Shown in pieces: positions 24,401 to 37,872 of a stretch of DNA of 59,249 nucleotides (position 1 is its first letter; each line of letters opens with the position of its first letter). The notes under the pieces are model-generated. The model saw nothing but the letters and a program-made list of their open reading frames with translations, was not told where the DNA came from and made no database searches. The DNA lies in the NCBI GenBank assembly GCA_000708835.1, contig DF237441.1, positions 1 through 59,249 of the forward strand, in the 5' to 3' direction. The translations under genes were made by a program, and so were the position numbers. This DNA is from Klebsormidium nitens (lineage: Eukaryota; Streptophyta; Klebsormidiophyceae; Klebsormidiales; Klebsormidiaceae).

Positions 24401-27400
24401 CCCTGTCTGCGCTACCCAAGCGACGGGACTCAGATGGATATAGGACCCGGCCAGCGGCCAGAATAGGTAGCCCCAAAAACCTGGAAGCACCTAGCCTAGT
24501 CAACCCTTAGTCAAGTTGGCGGTAAACATTATGAGATACATGCATGGCGCCACTTAATTGAATCTTGAATGTTGAATGTTGAACCGCGAACCATGCGTAT
24601 TATATAACAATCATCAGACGACGGTACGGTTGCATCCCTGTCTGCGCAATTGTGGAGGAAACCAAAGTGTACATCCGCACCTTCGCCATGCAAACGTACC
24701 GGGATCCTCTGGCCGGGCCGCCTGCTTGCAGTTGAAAGCATGCCAGCCAGCATGGTGGATGCATGGCTCAGCTTGTCCAGCCTGGGACTCAACGACGGCC
24801 GTGACTATACATTTGGAAATTTTCATTCTCATTCTCATTCACCGCGGTCATGAGTCGATATCGACCTTTGAGTCGGAAATTGTGTTGATTAGTCAATCAA
24901 GACTTGAGTTAGCGGGCTTAATTCACATCAATCAATACTTCCGTATATGTCGCGCTCACGGTCACCGGGTCATAGCCGCTAGATCGGATATGCGATTTCG
25001 CCGGTCAGATAATTGGCTCCAACCGTTCGATCTGAAACTTGAAAGGGAGGTGAGTCCCAGTCGGAATGTTCAACAATGTCCGACGATCGCGCACATTGAA
25101 CGCCTGTCACCGTCATGGATGGCCAAAGTGTATGTCGACGGTTCCGGACGCGGCGGCAGCCATGCAACGTTGCCATGATCATGGCATGCATGTGCACATT
25201 GACTTAAGAGCGTGCATGAGAATGAGCTGGATTCGTTCAACATTGCTCAATGCTACTAGCCGTGGCACGCTCATCCGCTCGTACGTACGAGTTACAAGCT
25301 TTAATGGTGTGATAATCACTCCAGTCCAAATGTTGATAATGTGACGAAACATTTCCGCCCTGCCGGTCGGAACGGATTGCCGAGTCCAGTACAACCGCCG
25401 GAAGCGCGACCGCATTTGTATCATCAAACGCCGACACAAGCTGAGCCAGGACTACTGAGCGGTCGCGTATGCGGGTGGGGAAACAGCAACTCGTTCAGGA
25501 TCAGGTCGACTTCCTCGGCAAACCAGATTCAGCTTGGTCAGACCTGAGGGCGAATGTGGACGTGGTCAGTGTAAGGGAGTTTGAGCTCGGCAATATGCTT
25601 TGAAAAGGTTTTTGATTTTTCGAGGACTTCGCAGAGAACAAGCTTTTGTTTAGTCGTGCTTTTGGATGGGAGTCGCAAGACCAGAACAATTGTGGAAGAT
25701 TGTGAAGGATCGGGGACAAACTCAAGAAGAGTGATCAACGAAAGCATCGTGGGAATGAGGGTCCTCCGTGCGTCCAGGCAGGTTGCTTTCGTTTCTCCTC
25801 AGAAACTTCGAAACTATGTTCAGGGTATGGCGATTCATCAGAAGGCACAGCCTTTGAGTAATCGGAATTTTACAGAATTTTGTACGTTTTTCGAGGTCCT
25901 GCAAACGAAACTACTGATGTTCCTCGAAAAAGTCTCTGAATTCGGATCCGCGGGCGAGCAGTTTTGAGGAGGTTGAAAGTTCTTGTCAAAACGTTTGTCG
26001 ACTTGCTCGGGCCAAATGTACCCGCAGGTCTGCGAACAACCTTTTTTTTGCCACCTCATGTCTCGCCCGGCTTTCAGAAATATATCAACAAAGTTGCCAC
26101 ATTTCTTTACATCTAGTCTTTGGCATCATTTGCAGGTTGGTCGAAAGAGACTGTGGTGGAGTACGTCAAGTGCGCGTGTCATATATAGAACCAGGCGAGA
26201 CGACTAGTCTTAAAGACAGGGGAACTGATGGAAGACCGGGACAGCCTTACACGCACCTGTACTACGGCCGGAAGTTGCCGTGCTGATGAGGGGTGTGGCC
26301 TTGACTCAAATCGGAAGCAACCTTCAAGGCCAGGAAAAAACCATCTTGCCGTCGAAGGCTGACTGCAGAGGAAGTTGCAACAGCTCAGATATGTACGAGG
26401 GCGGAAAAAGAGAAGGTGGGCCTGTCGATTGTTATTCTTCGACAAACATTGCTCGAGAGAGGGCTTTACATAGGCGTACTGGATCCCCGTTGCACAGCAC
26501 CGTGACGTCTTGCATGCCCCCAAACAGGAAAAGCGTCAAGTCCGCGTCCTGGGAACCAAGCGACCCGCAATAACAATAGCGGTAAAAGGAACGCAACTGA
26601 AGCGCAGATTGAAGCTGACCAGGGAAAGGTCGACACCAGGGTTCCGATCCTCTAAACGAATATGCTCGTTACCAGACCAGTCAGTCGGTCAGAGCCAACG
26701 ATAAGATGGCGCACAATTGACAGGGTTCTGAAGGCTCAGAAACAGATGACGACTGGAGAAAGTTTCCTTACGTGCATTCAGCCGATGCTGTCAGCCGGCC
26801 GCGGCCTCGATCCTGCGGCATCCTCCTCGTAAAGCGCGCGTCAAGACCCGCCAGCTTCTCACGAAGGCCACGTTCCTGCCTTTGCCGCAAATAGGTGATG
26901 TCCTCAATTGATGACATAACAGGAATTGGTGACGTCAGCAGAACCGCCCATAATCTGATACCAAGAACCGCTCTTCGTTCCCGGGTCGAATCTGTTTGGG
27001 AACCGGGGCACGCTTCCTGAGGACCGTCTTCTCCAGCTCACGAGTGACGCATTTAAGCGTGGAATGGAAAAACCGTGACCATGATTGCACCGGCTCTTCT
27101 TCAGCTCCAGCGCACCCAGCTCTTGTCGTCCAGCTCTTGTCGTTCAGAATAGGTCACGGCTGTGCTGAAAGACTTCAAGAGAATGGCACAAGAACCTTCC
27201 GCAGCTGCTGTCACCTCACCGTGCCGCGACCGCCCGAGAGTCCTCAACGGTTGTGATGTGCTTCAACCGCCCGAGAGTCCTCAACGGTTGTGATAAGCGA
27301 ACGGTTGTGATAAGCCAGAAAACCAAAGGACAGTGAGATCGGCGAGACTCTGAAAGACCGGAGTCCAGAAGGCAAAACGCGTCACAAAGAGGTCGGCCCT

Positions 27401-30400
27401 GTTCCCTTGGGGAGCTTGCAGACTTCCAGCTGACAGTATAGGTTAGTCTTATCACGCTCGACAAGCCCGGGCATGCGAAGCAGACACAATAGAAGGCAGA
27501 CTATATCAGCCGGATCCGTCCCGATTCTGATCTTTGCAGCAAGCGTTGGTTCGCTGCAAATATCGACCTAAGTTTTCTAATACGTCTCCACATCTGGCGT
27601 CTGGTCAGAGGTTGGATAGGGCAAAAACACTTGAACCCTTTCAGTTTCCACCTTCATCATTACGCACTGCTCAAAGTTCTGTGAGTGGCACAAACGGACC
27701 GAGTGTTCACTATAGTCGGAGATCGCCGTGTAGATACTCACAACAAAGTGCCTCATAGGCCCGTCTCAACTTCCAAGCGGGTGGCTCATGAGGCCTACAA
27801 AGGAAGTTCGCCAGAACTGACCTTTACCCCGGCTATCCTTGCCCTGGCACGTACTTCTGCGGCAATGGCCCCCATGCTGCCAGGCCCGCATGGCACCAGC
27901 CGCGGTCGCCCCCACCCCCCTTCGCACCGCGCGCCCCAGCCCCGCTCCTCTATTCTTGTCATTTATATTAAGACCTTGCACTTGCTGGTAAGTTGTCGAG
28001 AAAAAAACCGCAGGCAACTTCGTGCTAAGAAAAGCAACTAAGCAACTAAGGTCTTTGGTATTGGGTCTCATGGTGCAAAGCGCAGAGGTTGTCCAGAACC
28101 GACTTTCTTCTTTACTTCTACTCCTCTTTAACAGATTCGTGCCAAAATAGTATTCAGCGTTCTTGATACTCTGAGGCGGAGGCAACATGAAAAAGGAGGA
28201 TGCCGCAGAGTGGAGATCCCGTTGTCCACCAGCGCTTTCTTTTAGACTAGCATTTCTGTTCCGCAGATACTTAAGATCTCCTTTGTCTAAATGCTCCTTG
28301 ACCCTGTTCTGAAAAGTTACACTCCTCTTTCAAGTTTCCAACCCTCCTTCTATGCATAACAGAAGCAGTCTGTTCCCTCAACAATGCAGAGCAATGCTTT
28401 TAACAATGCAGAGCAATCAGGTCTTTGGAGCTCAAGGGTTTCTCCTTTGTTTCCAACCAAATAATGAAAGAGCCTCACACAACGGCTCCTTAATTCATCG
28501 AGACAGGCCTCGCCTCCAAGCCAGAAAGCTCAACGGAAAGCTCTTACGTTTTTCAGACTCTCACGCTGACGACATGAAGCCGAGGAAAAGCGTGGAACAC
28601 CTGAGTATGGTCTTCAAATCTGAGTTCACGCCCAATAACTAAACATGAGGCTTCTATTCGCTCCAGAGTTCTGGGGAGATACACGTGCGGAACTTACCCG
28701 CCGCAAGCACGTGCTAACTTCAAAGGAGGGTGAATCTCCGGTGTCTGTTTTGAACAGGTATCACAGGTGAGGTTAAAAAACTGCCAAGGCACTCACTGCA
28801 CATTTTCCTCATGGTGTAGGTCACATACCCCGGCCCAGTCTTCGTGCCCCGCGTTTTTCCCTCAACGCCGGAACCTTTCTTGGCTCCATCTATGACCGCA
28901 CGTACACCCCCCTTGTTCTTGCCTTTCCCTCCTGCAAATGCGCCAGTCCCCTTCTCCTAGCCGCAGCGGAACCGAATTCTGGCCGTCTCCTGCTGTCCCA
29001 CCTCATATGCAATCTTTAAAGTTTTGGCCACATTTTCAAAACCTGCAGCAGGGGGATCCCCCAAGTCAGGCCCCAGCACAGCTCGACTCCCACTCCCCTC
29101 CCACTGCCCCACTGCTCTTTCCAGCGCTGCCGCCCGCCCTTGTAAACTGGCACCGGCATTGACTTATCGGAATACCACTTTGCTGCGGCTCTGATTCGTC
29201 CTCCGGATTGTAGAGTGCAGCTTGCAATGCCATTCTTCCCCCTGCAAACCTGTTCAGCCGTCCTTCTCTGCTAGTGGCCTCTGCTAGCTGCTTGTTCGTT
29301 GTCATTCACTGCTTGATTTAGCCCTAGGTTGCGTGAAGGTTTTCTGCACTTTGCACCCTTTGCATGGCCTTTGAGTCTGACATTCCATTGAACTTGAACT
29401 TGAACTTGAAGCTAGGAAATCGCCATTCTCATGACTAGTCGACTCTATGCTGACGAAGGGGCGCTATTTATACCGTCGGATGCTGTGCTTTGATACATGG
29501 ACGGTGTAGGTATATGAGTTTCGATATGCACATGCCACACCCTGACCTTAATCTTTTGGAGAAAGCCTCCCGCTGCTAGTTGCTAGCTCGCAAACTGGAG
29601 CTCCTCTGGACAGACTGCCTCATGATCATGCCTGAGCACTCAGGAGCTTGCATTTGCAAATTGCAAGGAGAGAGAATTTCTCATGTGCCACTGCTGGCAA
29701 AGTGAAGGCTGAAGGAGGCGAAGGTTGAAGGAGGCTTTGAAGGCCTGATCGATTGCCAAGAAGATCTGGTCACAATGTATGTAAGATGCACAATGTGAAG
29801 TCTTAGGAAGGTGGGAAACCTCAAGAAGTTGCTTAGAGAAAATTGCTACAAGTGCCTAAAGCTTTGGCACCACCATCAGCAGAGTGTCATGAGGGTGCTG
29901 AGGCCGGACCGAAGATAATGTGATTGAAAGTTGTAAACATCTGAGAATTTTGCGGAGGTCTTGCCAATCAGGGTCAAGAGAGAAAGGTCAGGAGACACTG
30001 GATTACCCTAGCATTTTTAAAATCTGGCAGTCCTTGGCTCGCGCCAACATGCGAGCGTGCTGAGAGAAGCAGGCCTTGCAATGCAGGCATATGTTCCGGC
30101 TGCTATTTGAGATTAGGGTAAGCACCAGATACGCAATCAGGTGTTGAAAGTTGTGGCGCAGGGGCTTGATACTTTGTCTAGCAAAGTGCGTGTCGGAAGC
30201 GCATATTCTTACTTGATTGATATGATATAAGTCCCTGCTGTGCCAAAGTGGCGACTATATTGTGATCTTGTCAAGAAATAAGGTCTATCAATGGAAGCAA
30301 GTAAATGCAGACCAAAGTGAGCATTAATAGAGCGTTTTCACAGCATCAATTGTCTGCTTTTCGTGTTTGGCTCCTTTCCTTGCGCCACTTGCTTTGTCAG

Positions 30401-31645
30401 CTTAATTGTTTTATTGTCAATGCAGAACTGTGCTTGGTAGTGATGATAAGAAAGATTTGTACATTGAAGGATATTCCTACAAAGTCTTGAGCACCTGCTT
30501 GTCATTTGCGCCTCTTTCCTGTCAAATGCCATCATCACAAATGCAAATTGATGCTTCAGGATAGGCCACTGCCTCACACTTCGACCATGCAACACCTTCA
30601 GAACTGCCTCTTTCATATTCAGGGAGCACGGCCAGCAATTGCATCCATGCTTGAAGGATGTTTAGGCCGGTGGCTTCATTTGAGCCCTTGGTGTGCCGCT
30701 CAATGGAGGCAAGCCCTCTACTAGCAGCATGATGCTGCCAGAGGTAAGCACAGCTCCAAGGTTATGCCATGGCCAAGTTTTAGCGTGCGTTGCAACTCTT
30801 GCGGTTGTAATCAGAGCAAGATTGACCCTGCAAATATGCAATTTAACACAGTCTTTGCCAGTATAGGCCCTATCATTACAGTCTAGCCTATGCGTCAGTT
30901 GTGAATGCTTGCAGCCAGCTTCTGGTAGGTACTTTGAAAAGGGCCTGTACATACCCCTCGTTGTCAGAGGGGTATTTGATTATTTGCATACTTGATGTTG
31001 GAAGTTCGCTTCGAGATGAAATAGTATACCGTTGCAAATGCTCAAGCTGACAAAACGCGGAAAGCTGACTGTTTCTTTTGTATCTGTTATTGCGAATAAT
31101 AAGGCTGACATTTCAAGAAGGTTGTTGTTTCATCTCTGTTGCGTTGCTGCCCCAAGGGATTGGATCGGGTGCTTTAAACAACGGACTTCAGGAAAAGGAA
31201 TTTTTTGCTGATGCATTTTTGCTATTCAAGAATGCTGGGAACCAGTTCAGCATCTGTCTGACTTCCCACCTGTTTAATTGTCAAAAGAGCAGAGTAGATC
31301 CTTTCACATAAACTTCCAGCTCTTCTTACAACTTGCTTTTGAGATGTGGCTGTGGATAGATGCAATCTTTTCCCATGTATGGCCACCCTCAATAGAGGTC
31401 AACTCCAAGCATCTTTCAACATTTCTCTTATTTGCATTGCCTATCCTTTCAAGCAGCCGCTCATGTCAATCTCTGCCGGTGTCTGATCAAGAAGGTAGCT
31501 CGATAACCCCGATTTCTTTCCTCATGTTCAGTCTTGCTGTCTCCCTTCGTACAGATGACATCATTGCCCCCCTGCCTTCAATTGCGCTTTTTTTACTTGT
31601 CTTTTACTTTTCCTTTCAGCAGAGCTTGTCCAGCATCCAAGCAGG
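21473..31645. other. Ten-kilobase region without a recognisable gene
   Basis: Many short ORFs occur on both strands, but none shows a known motif or a convincing splice pattern. The longest is a 246-codon minus-strand frame (24490-23750) over a GC-rich segment with TGACGTCA at 23647 and 23996. A third TGACGTCA lies at 26930. The region also holds short direct repeats (27229-27315 and 28377-28420), a hairpin at 30954-30977 (ACCCCTC/GAGGGGT), and AT-richer DNA from 29300 to 31600 that probably includes the promoter of the following gene. Confidence 0.35.
27229..27315. repeat. Short direct repeat with a 29-bp unit
   Basis: ACCGCCCGAGAG then TCCTCAACGGTTGTGAT is present at 27229-27257 and 27266-27294, identical, with a period of 37. 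A third partial unit (AACGGTTGTGATAAGC) follows at about 27300-27315. Confidence 0.85.
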
Positions 31646-34600
31646 ATGAACAACACCATGGCTGGCCCCTCTTCCGAGCACCTGTTCCCAAGGACATTCC
31701 AGACCACACCCGCCCTCAACAGCCATCGATGCCGAGTCTGCAAGAGAAAGAAGAGCGATCCCTGGTTTGTCCTGTTAGAGGACGACTCGAACCTGGTTTG
31801 CGAACTCTGCCAGCGGAAGCAGACGAAACCTGCCCCAGTGTCCGCTCTCAGCCAGCCGAGCCTGCTTCGTCCCCCAACCACATGCAGGAACCAGAACCAG
31901 CCGAAGCCCCCCTCAGAAATGAGGTCGTCCAGAACAGCGGCGAGGTGACCGGCAGCATCCCTCTGCACCCCGAGGCGCCGATTGCGCAGGCGAATGTACG
32001 GCGCAGGCGCTTGGCGGGGGAGCAAGCGGCTGCGGTGGAGGCGCTTGGCACCTCGCTGGGGCCTGAAATTTCTCTAGGGGGACCAGTCATGGCTGAGGGT
32101 CGTCTGGGGGATCCCTCTCTCGGCGAGCGGGTCAGCGACGCGGCCGGGCAGTCAGTGGGGCAGCAGGAGAGTGCACCGGACGAGGGAGAAGAGACAGGGG
32201 GAGTTGGCGGACTGCAAGAGGGGGGGGAGCATGATTGGGATGGTGTGGGAGGCGACGGGCCCATCGGCGGTGCTCGACGGTGGGGACTCATCTCGGGCGC
32301 TAGAAGGGGCCAGCGGCGCAGTCGGAAAAGTGGTGAGAGGGGGCCGGTGAGTGACTCGCTGACGTCAGCAGGAGGGCCCCCCGATTTCGCGGGCGCAGAA
32401 GGGCCTGTGAGACAATCGAAACAGGGGCCACCGGGAGTCGGCCAGGACGTGCGAGGAAAGAACAAGTCACTTGCTGAGATTGAAAAGCTGCCCGACGATA
32501 GTGCGGGGCAGGCTGAGGGGTCAGTTTTTACTGAAGAGAAGCAGTGCGCCGAGTGCAGGACGACGAAGTGTAAGCGCTGGTGTGAAGATCTGAAGGGGGG
32601 GTTCAAGTGCGAGAAATGCTACATGAGGGGGAACGAGACGAGCGGGGGAGGTCGACCTGCGCGCGGGACAGAGAAAATGGAGGAGGTGGATATTCGGACA
32701 CCTGAGTCGGGCAGGAAGAAGCCCGCGCAGACAGCAAAAGAAGGCGGTGGCCCCAGGGGTCTCCCGGGCGCGAACAGGAAGGCGGGAAGCGGAAGCCCAA
32801 GAGAGCCTTGTTCAACGAACCAGAGCGCCCCCGGAAGAAACGGCACGCTTCGGCTGCGGAAGCGGAGGTTTACGGAGTTCCCCTGGACAGCACGCTCGTG
32901 AACAGGCGGGTGGAAATCTGGTGGCCTCTTGACGAAAGGTAAGGTTCTGCCCTCTCTTTCGTCTTCTTGACCTGTCAGATTGCGTATACATTTTGGACTC
33001 CTTTCCCTGCAATGCGTTGAAACGACCTGTAAATTCGTTGCTCTCTCTGTCTCTCTTTTGTTGTCTTCCGAACATTTCATCTTTAAACGTTACTTTCAAA
33101 TGAGGAATAGAATCCAAAGCTTCCTTTGTAATAGCCCCTGCTCGTTCGTCTCAAAACGACCGGTTCCGAGAGATGTGCGCCGCATCGCCCGTTTTTTAGA
33201 GGCCTCTTTGTTCTGATGATTTTAGCGCGACTTCTTTCTGCTCGTCACACAAAGATTCACGTGTCCACGTAATATCTGCTTGGATTGTTACGCGGAGAAT
33301 GGCTGACGCCGACGACTCTTGATCCCTTGCTTCGTCGCACCCGGATGATTCTCCGTCCTGGGTCTGACGAGCGCCTTTGCGGTGTCGCAGGTACTACGCC
33401 GGGCGGGTCACCCAGTTTGTGAGCGGCAACAAGCGGCATGAGGTACGAGTACTTCCCTTTCAAGTTGATCGCGTTGCTGGTTGTAGATAACCAACCTGCA
33501 AAGTTGTCGTCGCTTCTACTGAAACTCTTCTTCGTTTGAGTTTCATCTGGCAGGTGGGGACGAGCCAACACGTTCTTTGTTCCGCGCATTCTCTGTCTGC
33601 TCCGTCGCAATCCTTAAAACGTGCAGACCTCCTGTGCAAGAGTAGCTTTCGAATGCATAGCGAAGAGGCTCAGGCTCAAAAGGAAGATCGACACCGTCCA
33701 CTTCTGAAGCGACCCTGGTATTTTTGTGAGAAGCAATTAAAGCATACCGCAGTCAGTTAGCAGAGTGCACATACCAGTTTGCCTGAGGCTTTTTCTCGTT
33801 GACGTTGGTATCGGTTCTCGTATCCGCGAGATCCGTAGTGGCCCGATCTCTAACACAGAACATATAAGGTATTGCAAATACTCTATGACGACGGAGACCT
33901 AGAGACAGTAAAATTCGCAAAGGAGCGCTGGAAGCTCGTAGAGGAGGAGGACAAGAACGAGAGCGGAGAAAAGAGCAAGGTGGAGGAAGAGGGGTCACAG
34001 AAAACGGAATACTTCAGAGGTGAGGCTGAGGGGGAGGGGGAGCCCAACGGACAAGGGCGTAACAATGAGGTCACGGCGCTCGCGCAGACAGTGCTGGGGC
34101 CGGGTCACGCAGTCGCTTCCTCGAAGAGGATCAAGGTGACTCCCAAGCGGCCGCGCGAAAACGGCCAAACTACTGCGGGGACGAAGAAGAAGAAGAGCCG
34201 GCGCGGAGAGGGTGATCGAGGGGGGCCTCCAAAGAGCGCCGGTTCGGCAGGGGGGGAGGCAAAGCTAGTCACATTTACGGATGGGGGGGGCGGCGACACG
34301 CTTGGGCCTGGGCCTGTGGGACCACCTCCTGCGGAACATCTGGAGATCTTGCGCCACATTTTTGAAATGACGTCTGAGATGGAGAGGGACGGATGCTCGA
34401 GCGGCGGGACAGTGGGCGGTCAGAGACCACGCAGCGGCAAAGGGGCGGGAGAGCGAGAGAATGGCGAAGTTGAGGCTGTCGCGAGGGCGACGGAAAAGCG
34501 ACTTGGCGCTGCGGAGCGTGAGGCCGCTGGTGGAGAAGCTGGGCCGGAGACGCTGTCTTCCGAGGAGCTGCCCTCCGCAAGCCTGGTGAGGAAGGATTCT

Positions 34601-37600
34601 ACGTGGAACGTTTTTTTTCCTAATTTGGATGGATAATGCCAGGGCGCAGCTTTACTGGGTTTGGACGTGTGTCTGCTGTAACCGGATGTTGCCTTAATCA
34701 CTAATCATGGACTTCTGCATCACATCGACAGATCCTTGCTGACCTGATTGTTCAATCTCCGCAAAAGCTCTCTGCCGGCGCCGGCTTCCTGTTGTCTACC
34801 GTTTGACTCTGCCACGGTGCCTTTCGTACGTACCGGTTTTACAACTTCGAAAGCTGACATCTCTGCATGGTCTGACTCTGCGGCCCGGCTCAACGTCTCT
34901 CTCGTTCGGGCTGCCGACCACACGGTCGTTAATTTCAGGAAAGGAGCGTCCTGTCCAGCGCGTAGAGAGTGTTATTGAGTCAGGAAAGATCCGAATCCCG
35001 ATGTGCACAGGACGAGAGATCACTTCTAGGAGGTTCCTTCTTTGTGCGTGAAACGATTGTTTGATTGACGTGTTTAGGGAGTGGGTAAATTTGGTCTATG
35101 CATGGTGAAATGTCTCCTTCCTTGAAGAGAGTGCATCTCGAACGACACGACTTTGTCATTGGCCTGAGACTGGAAGACAGAACCAATACGTCGCTGTCCT
35201 TTGCTTTAGAGAAGCACCAAATGCACGTGTTTGGATGCAAGATCTTCACATTCTGATGCCTACGCAAGCTGCGCAGCAGAAAAAAGTTCCGAGAGCTCCG
35301 ATTGGCGTCCGTATTTCAGATTAAATGCTCCAAAGACTGTTCCCGTTTTCTTCGACTCAACCAGTTCGCTGAAAGTCGCTGAAGTTTGGCAGATTCCTTG
35401 TTACGGTCGTGCCTCACATCGCAAATGCTTGACGTGCTTAGTCTTCTGATTGCTTCTTCAGTCTGGAGAGCTGCAGATCTTCTATTGAGTTCGCTGGAGC
35501 GAACCAGGAGAGCAATACGCGCAAGTTGGTGCTTGATGCAGTCTTCGCTCAACCCTTCGTGCGCTACCTTACAGGCGCAAGTGCACTTCGCGCCCTCCAA
35601 TCGCTCCGACTGCCCCCGACATGAAGCGCCCAGCCCAATTTTTTCGGGTGCAGCGAATCTTCGGGTCATTCCTGAAGAAGTAGTCGGGACTTTCTCCCGG
35701 GGGACAGCGGATGCCGGAACAGGAGCACCCAGGGAACCCGTCTCACCAGCTGTCCTGGACAAAGGTGTGGGCAAACCGGGTGTGGACAAGCAGCCCCGTT
35801 ATTGCAAGCAGGGAGTCAGAAAGAAGAAGGAATTTGAGGTCGCTGGGAAGCCCGGGCAAGGGGAGCGGAGGAGGGGTGTCAGAGGACGGCAGGCTGCTGA
35901 GGAGGCCCCGGAACCGATGCTCGGGTCAGCGGAGCTGGCGGGGAAGAAAGAGACGAGAGGCATGTCTTTGGCCGGAACTGCAGGAGGAGAGAAAGAGGGG
36001 TCTGCCGAGGACCCGGGGTTGAACGACGGAACGGCTGAACAACAGAACGGAAGAGCGCTCCAGCAGGTCAACCGAGACGAGGGGGCTGCGGTTCCAGTAA
36101 GTGCACCGAAAGCACGGGCTGAGGTAGGGGTGACGTCACGGAAAGCAAGGAGAGCAATGGTTCCGGTGCAGAACGAAGAGTTTGGTGCCGATCGCACGGA
36201 GCAAGCGAATGAAGCAGACGGAAACGCCTCACCGGTCGGAACGGAAACGGAATTCGCTGAGGATGGGACGGCTGCGTTTGGAGAGTGTGAAAAGGCGGAC
36301 GTAGTGACGCAGGGGGCCGTCAGATTTGACGCTGGCGAATCTGCGGAAGGGCCAGTGGAAGGGCGGGTGTCCGGAGCGGTTGTCCAAACGGAAGCAGACG
36401 AGAGAGGCTTGCCGACAGTGGGCAGGGACAATTCTTGGGGAAATGCTGACGTGGCGGCGAGAGAGGGGTCTGACGTGGCGCCGGGCGTGGGTCCTGGGGT
36501 TGGAAAAGGAGGGGGTGGTGACGTCACTGATGATGGCGGTGCTGACTGTGACATGGAGGAGGCGGCTAAGGGCGGGGCGGGAAGAAGCGATTGCGAGGCT
36601 GCAGGGAACACGGCTGAGAGGGGAAGCGCCGAGAAGAAGACGTCAGTGGAGGATCTCTCAGCTATCATTGAGCGGGAGATTCGCGAGAGAGAGCGGGTCA
36701 TTGAGGAGAGCGCGCCGCCCGGGGGCCCCCTGCCGTTGGAAGATGGGGGCGGCGACGTTCTGGCAGAGAGGCCCGCTGACGTCACTGCAAAAACGGACGG
36801 CGGAGGGGAGGCCGGATCTGGTGCAAGCGGAAAAGAGCAGGTGCGGGGGAGCGGCTCCAGTAGCGTACGGAAAACGAAAGAAGAAGAAGAAGGGGCGGGT
36901 TCCGCGCTGATGGGAGAAGGGAAAGGACCGCGGCCGGCCGTTGCAGGAGGCGGAGTGAAGTTTGGGTCTGGCACCCAAGTCGTGGCAGCGAATGGAGAAG
37001 GAGAAGAAGTGGCGCGGAGCAATACGAAGACTGGGGCGCGGGAAGCAGAGGCGCGGAATGGAGCCGAGCAGACTGCGGCGGCAGGAGTTTCAAGTCCAGC
37101 CCAAAACGGTCGAACGGGAACAAGAAGCACGGAAAACGGCGGAGGACCTATTCGAGGGAGTGAGAGGACAAATGCAAGGATGGAACAGCCCCAGTCCGAT
37201 AATCCGGCCCCTGAGAGCGGTCCGTCTCAAGTTCCGCAGCAAACAGCGGAAGGCGGAGGGCGGTGTGTGGTCAGCGTAGAGGGAGCTCCCGAGAGCAGCG
37301 TTCCTGGTGATGCCACGTGTCTGCCGAAGAATGGCCCAGAAACGGGACCCCTCAGTGCGGCGGGTGCCCAGCAATTCCAGTCAGGCGCGGGCGCTCCCCC
37401 TCGGACAGCGCATCCGGCCACGCGCTCGGCGTCCGAACGCGGGGCCCCTTCTGAGCAGCGCGCCGGAGGCGGGTCCGCCCCCTCCCCCCGGGGACTGTCC
37501 GCGCGCTCGGAGATCGTCTCCGGGGCGAATGTAAAGACCAGGCCTAAGGTTGTCGTCGCCGTCAGGGGCTTGATCGAAGCCACTCAGGAGTCGGGCCGAG

Positions 37601-37872
37601 CGTTCCTTGCGGGGCTGGAGACGCTTCTCCAAGCAGTGGAGCCCCTAATGCAGAGGCAGGGACTCAGGGGAGTGGGCACAACAGCCTTCCAGATTGCAGC
37701 CCCGAGCTCCGGGCGAGTCGCTGAGCGTTTCGCCCCCCGGGCCACGCCTGCCGAGAGCTCCGGCCAGGGCACCACCGCGGTGGGCCTTCCTGGGGCGACG
37801 CGGGATGACGTCAGCGGCGGCCGGGCCGAAGGGTCTGGCAGGGGTGGGGCGGCTCTGCAGGCGAAGTGCTGA
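31646..37872 (+). CDS. Large Tudor-domain chromatin-type protein with two N-terminal CxxC-x7-W-CxxC fingers
   Basis: The start at 31646 (MNNTMAGPS) follows a CAGG context. Exons read as 31646-32938, 33391-33442, 33869-34585 and 35575-37872, with matching phases. A Tudor domain spans the first three: RVEIWWPLDE, YYAGRVTQFVSGNKRHE and LYDDGDLETVKFAKERWKL. This is the plant PDS5C-like Tudor type that binds histone tails or chromatin. Two fingers, near 31731-31815 and 32545-32620, share C-x2-C-x7-W-x(9-11)-C-x2-C. The remainder (about 1000 residues) is acidic, Gly/Ala-rich low complexity with two helical stretches (SVEDLSAIIEREIRERE and RGLIEATQESGRAFLAGLE). The frame shifts once between 31815 and 31945 and again between 32710 and 32790, both within exon 1 and both compatible with a missing base. 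A nuclear role is inferred. Confidence 0.7.

Noticed and set aside
23750-24490. 246-codon minus-strand ORF
   Set aside because: No motif, no splice partner and partly created by a GC-rich segment; kept only as a note in the intergenic entry.
25447-26059. Cluster of minus-strand ORFs that might be retrotransposon remains
   Set aside because: No reverse transcriptase, integrase or protease motif and no long terminal repeats could be seen.
26630-26665. B-box-like GGTTCCGATCC that might mark a tRNA
   Set aside because: No matching A box or cloverleaf upstream. The same holds for similar matches near 13800 and 55930, so no tRNA gene is claimed.
31848-32606. 252-codon minus-strand ORF
   Set aside because: Antisense shadow of Tudor gene exon 1; Pro/Ser-rich with no recognisable motif.
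35799-37130. 443-codon minus-strand ORF over the Tudor gene
   Set aside because: Mirror frame of GC-rich low-complexity coding sequence. It is Ser/Pro/Ala-rich with no domain, while the plus strand continues a spliced gene in phase.
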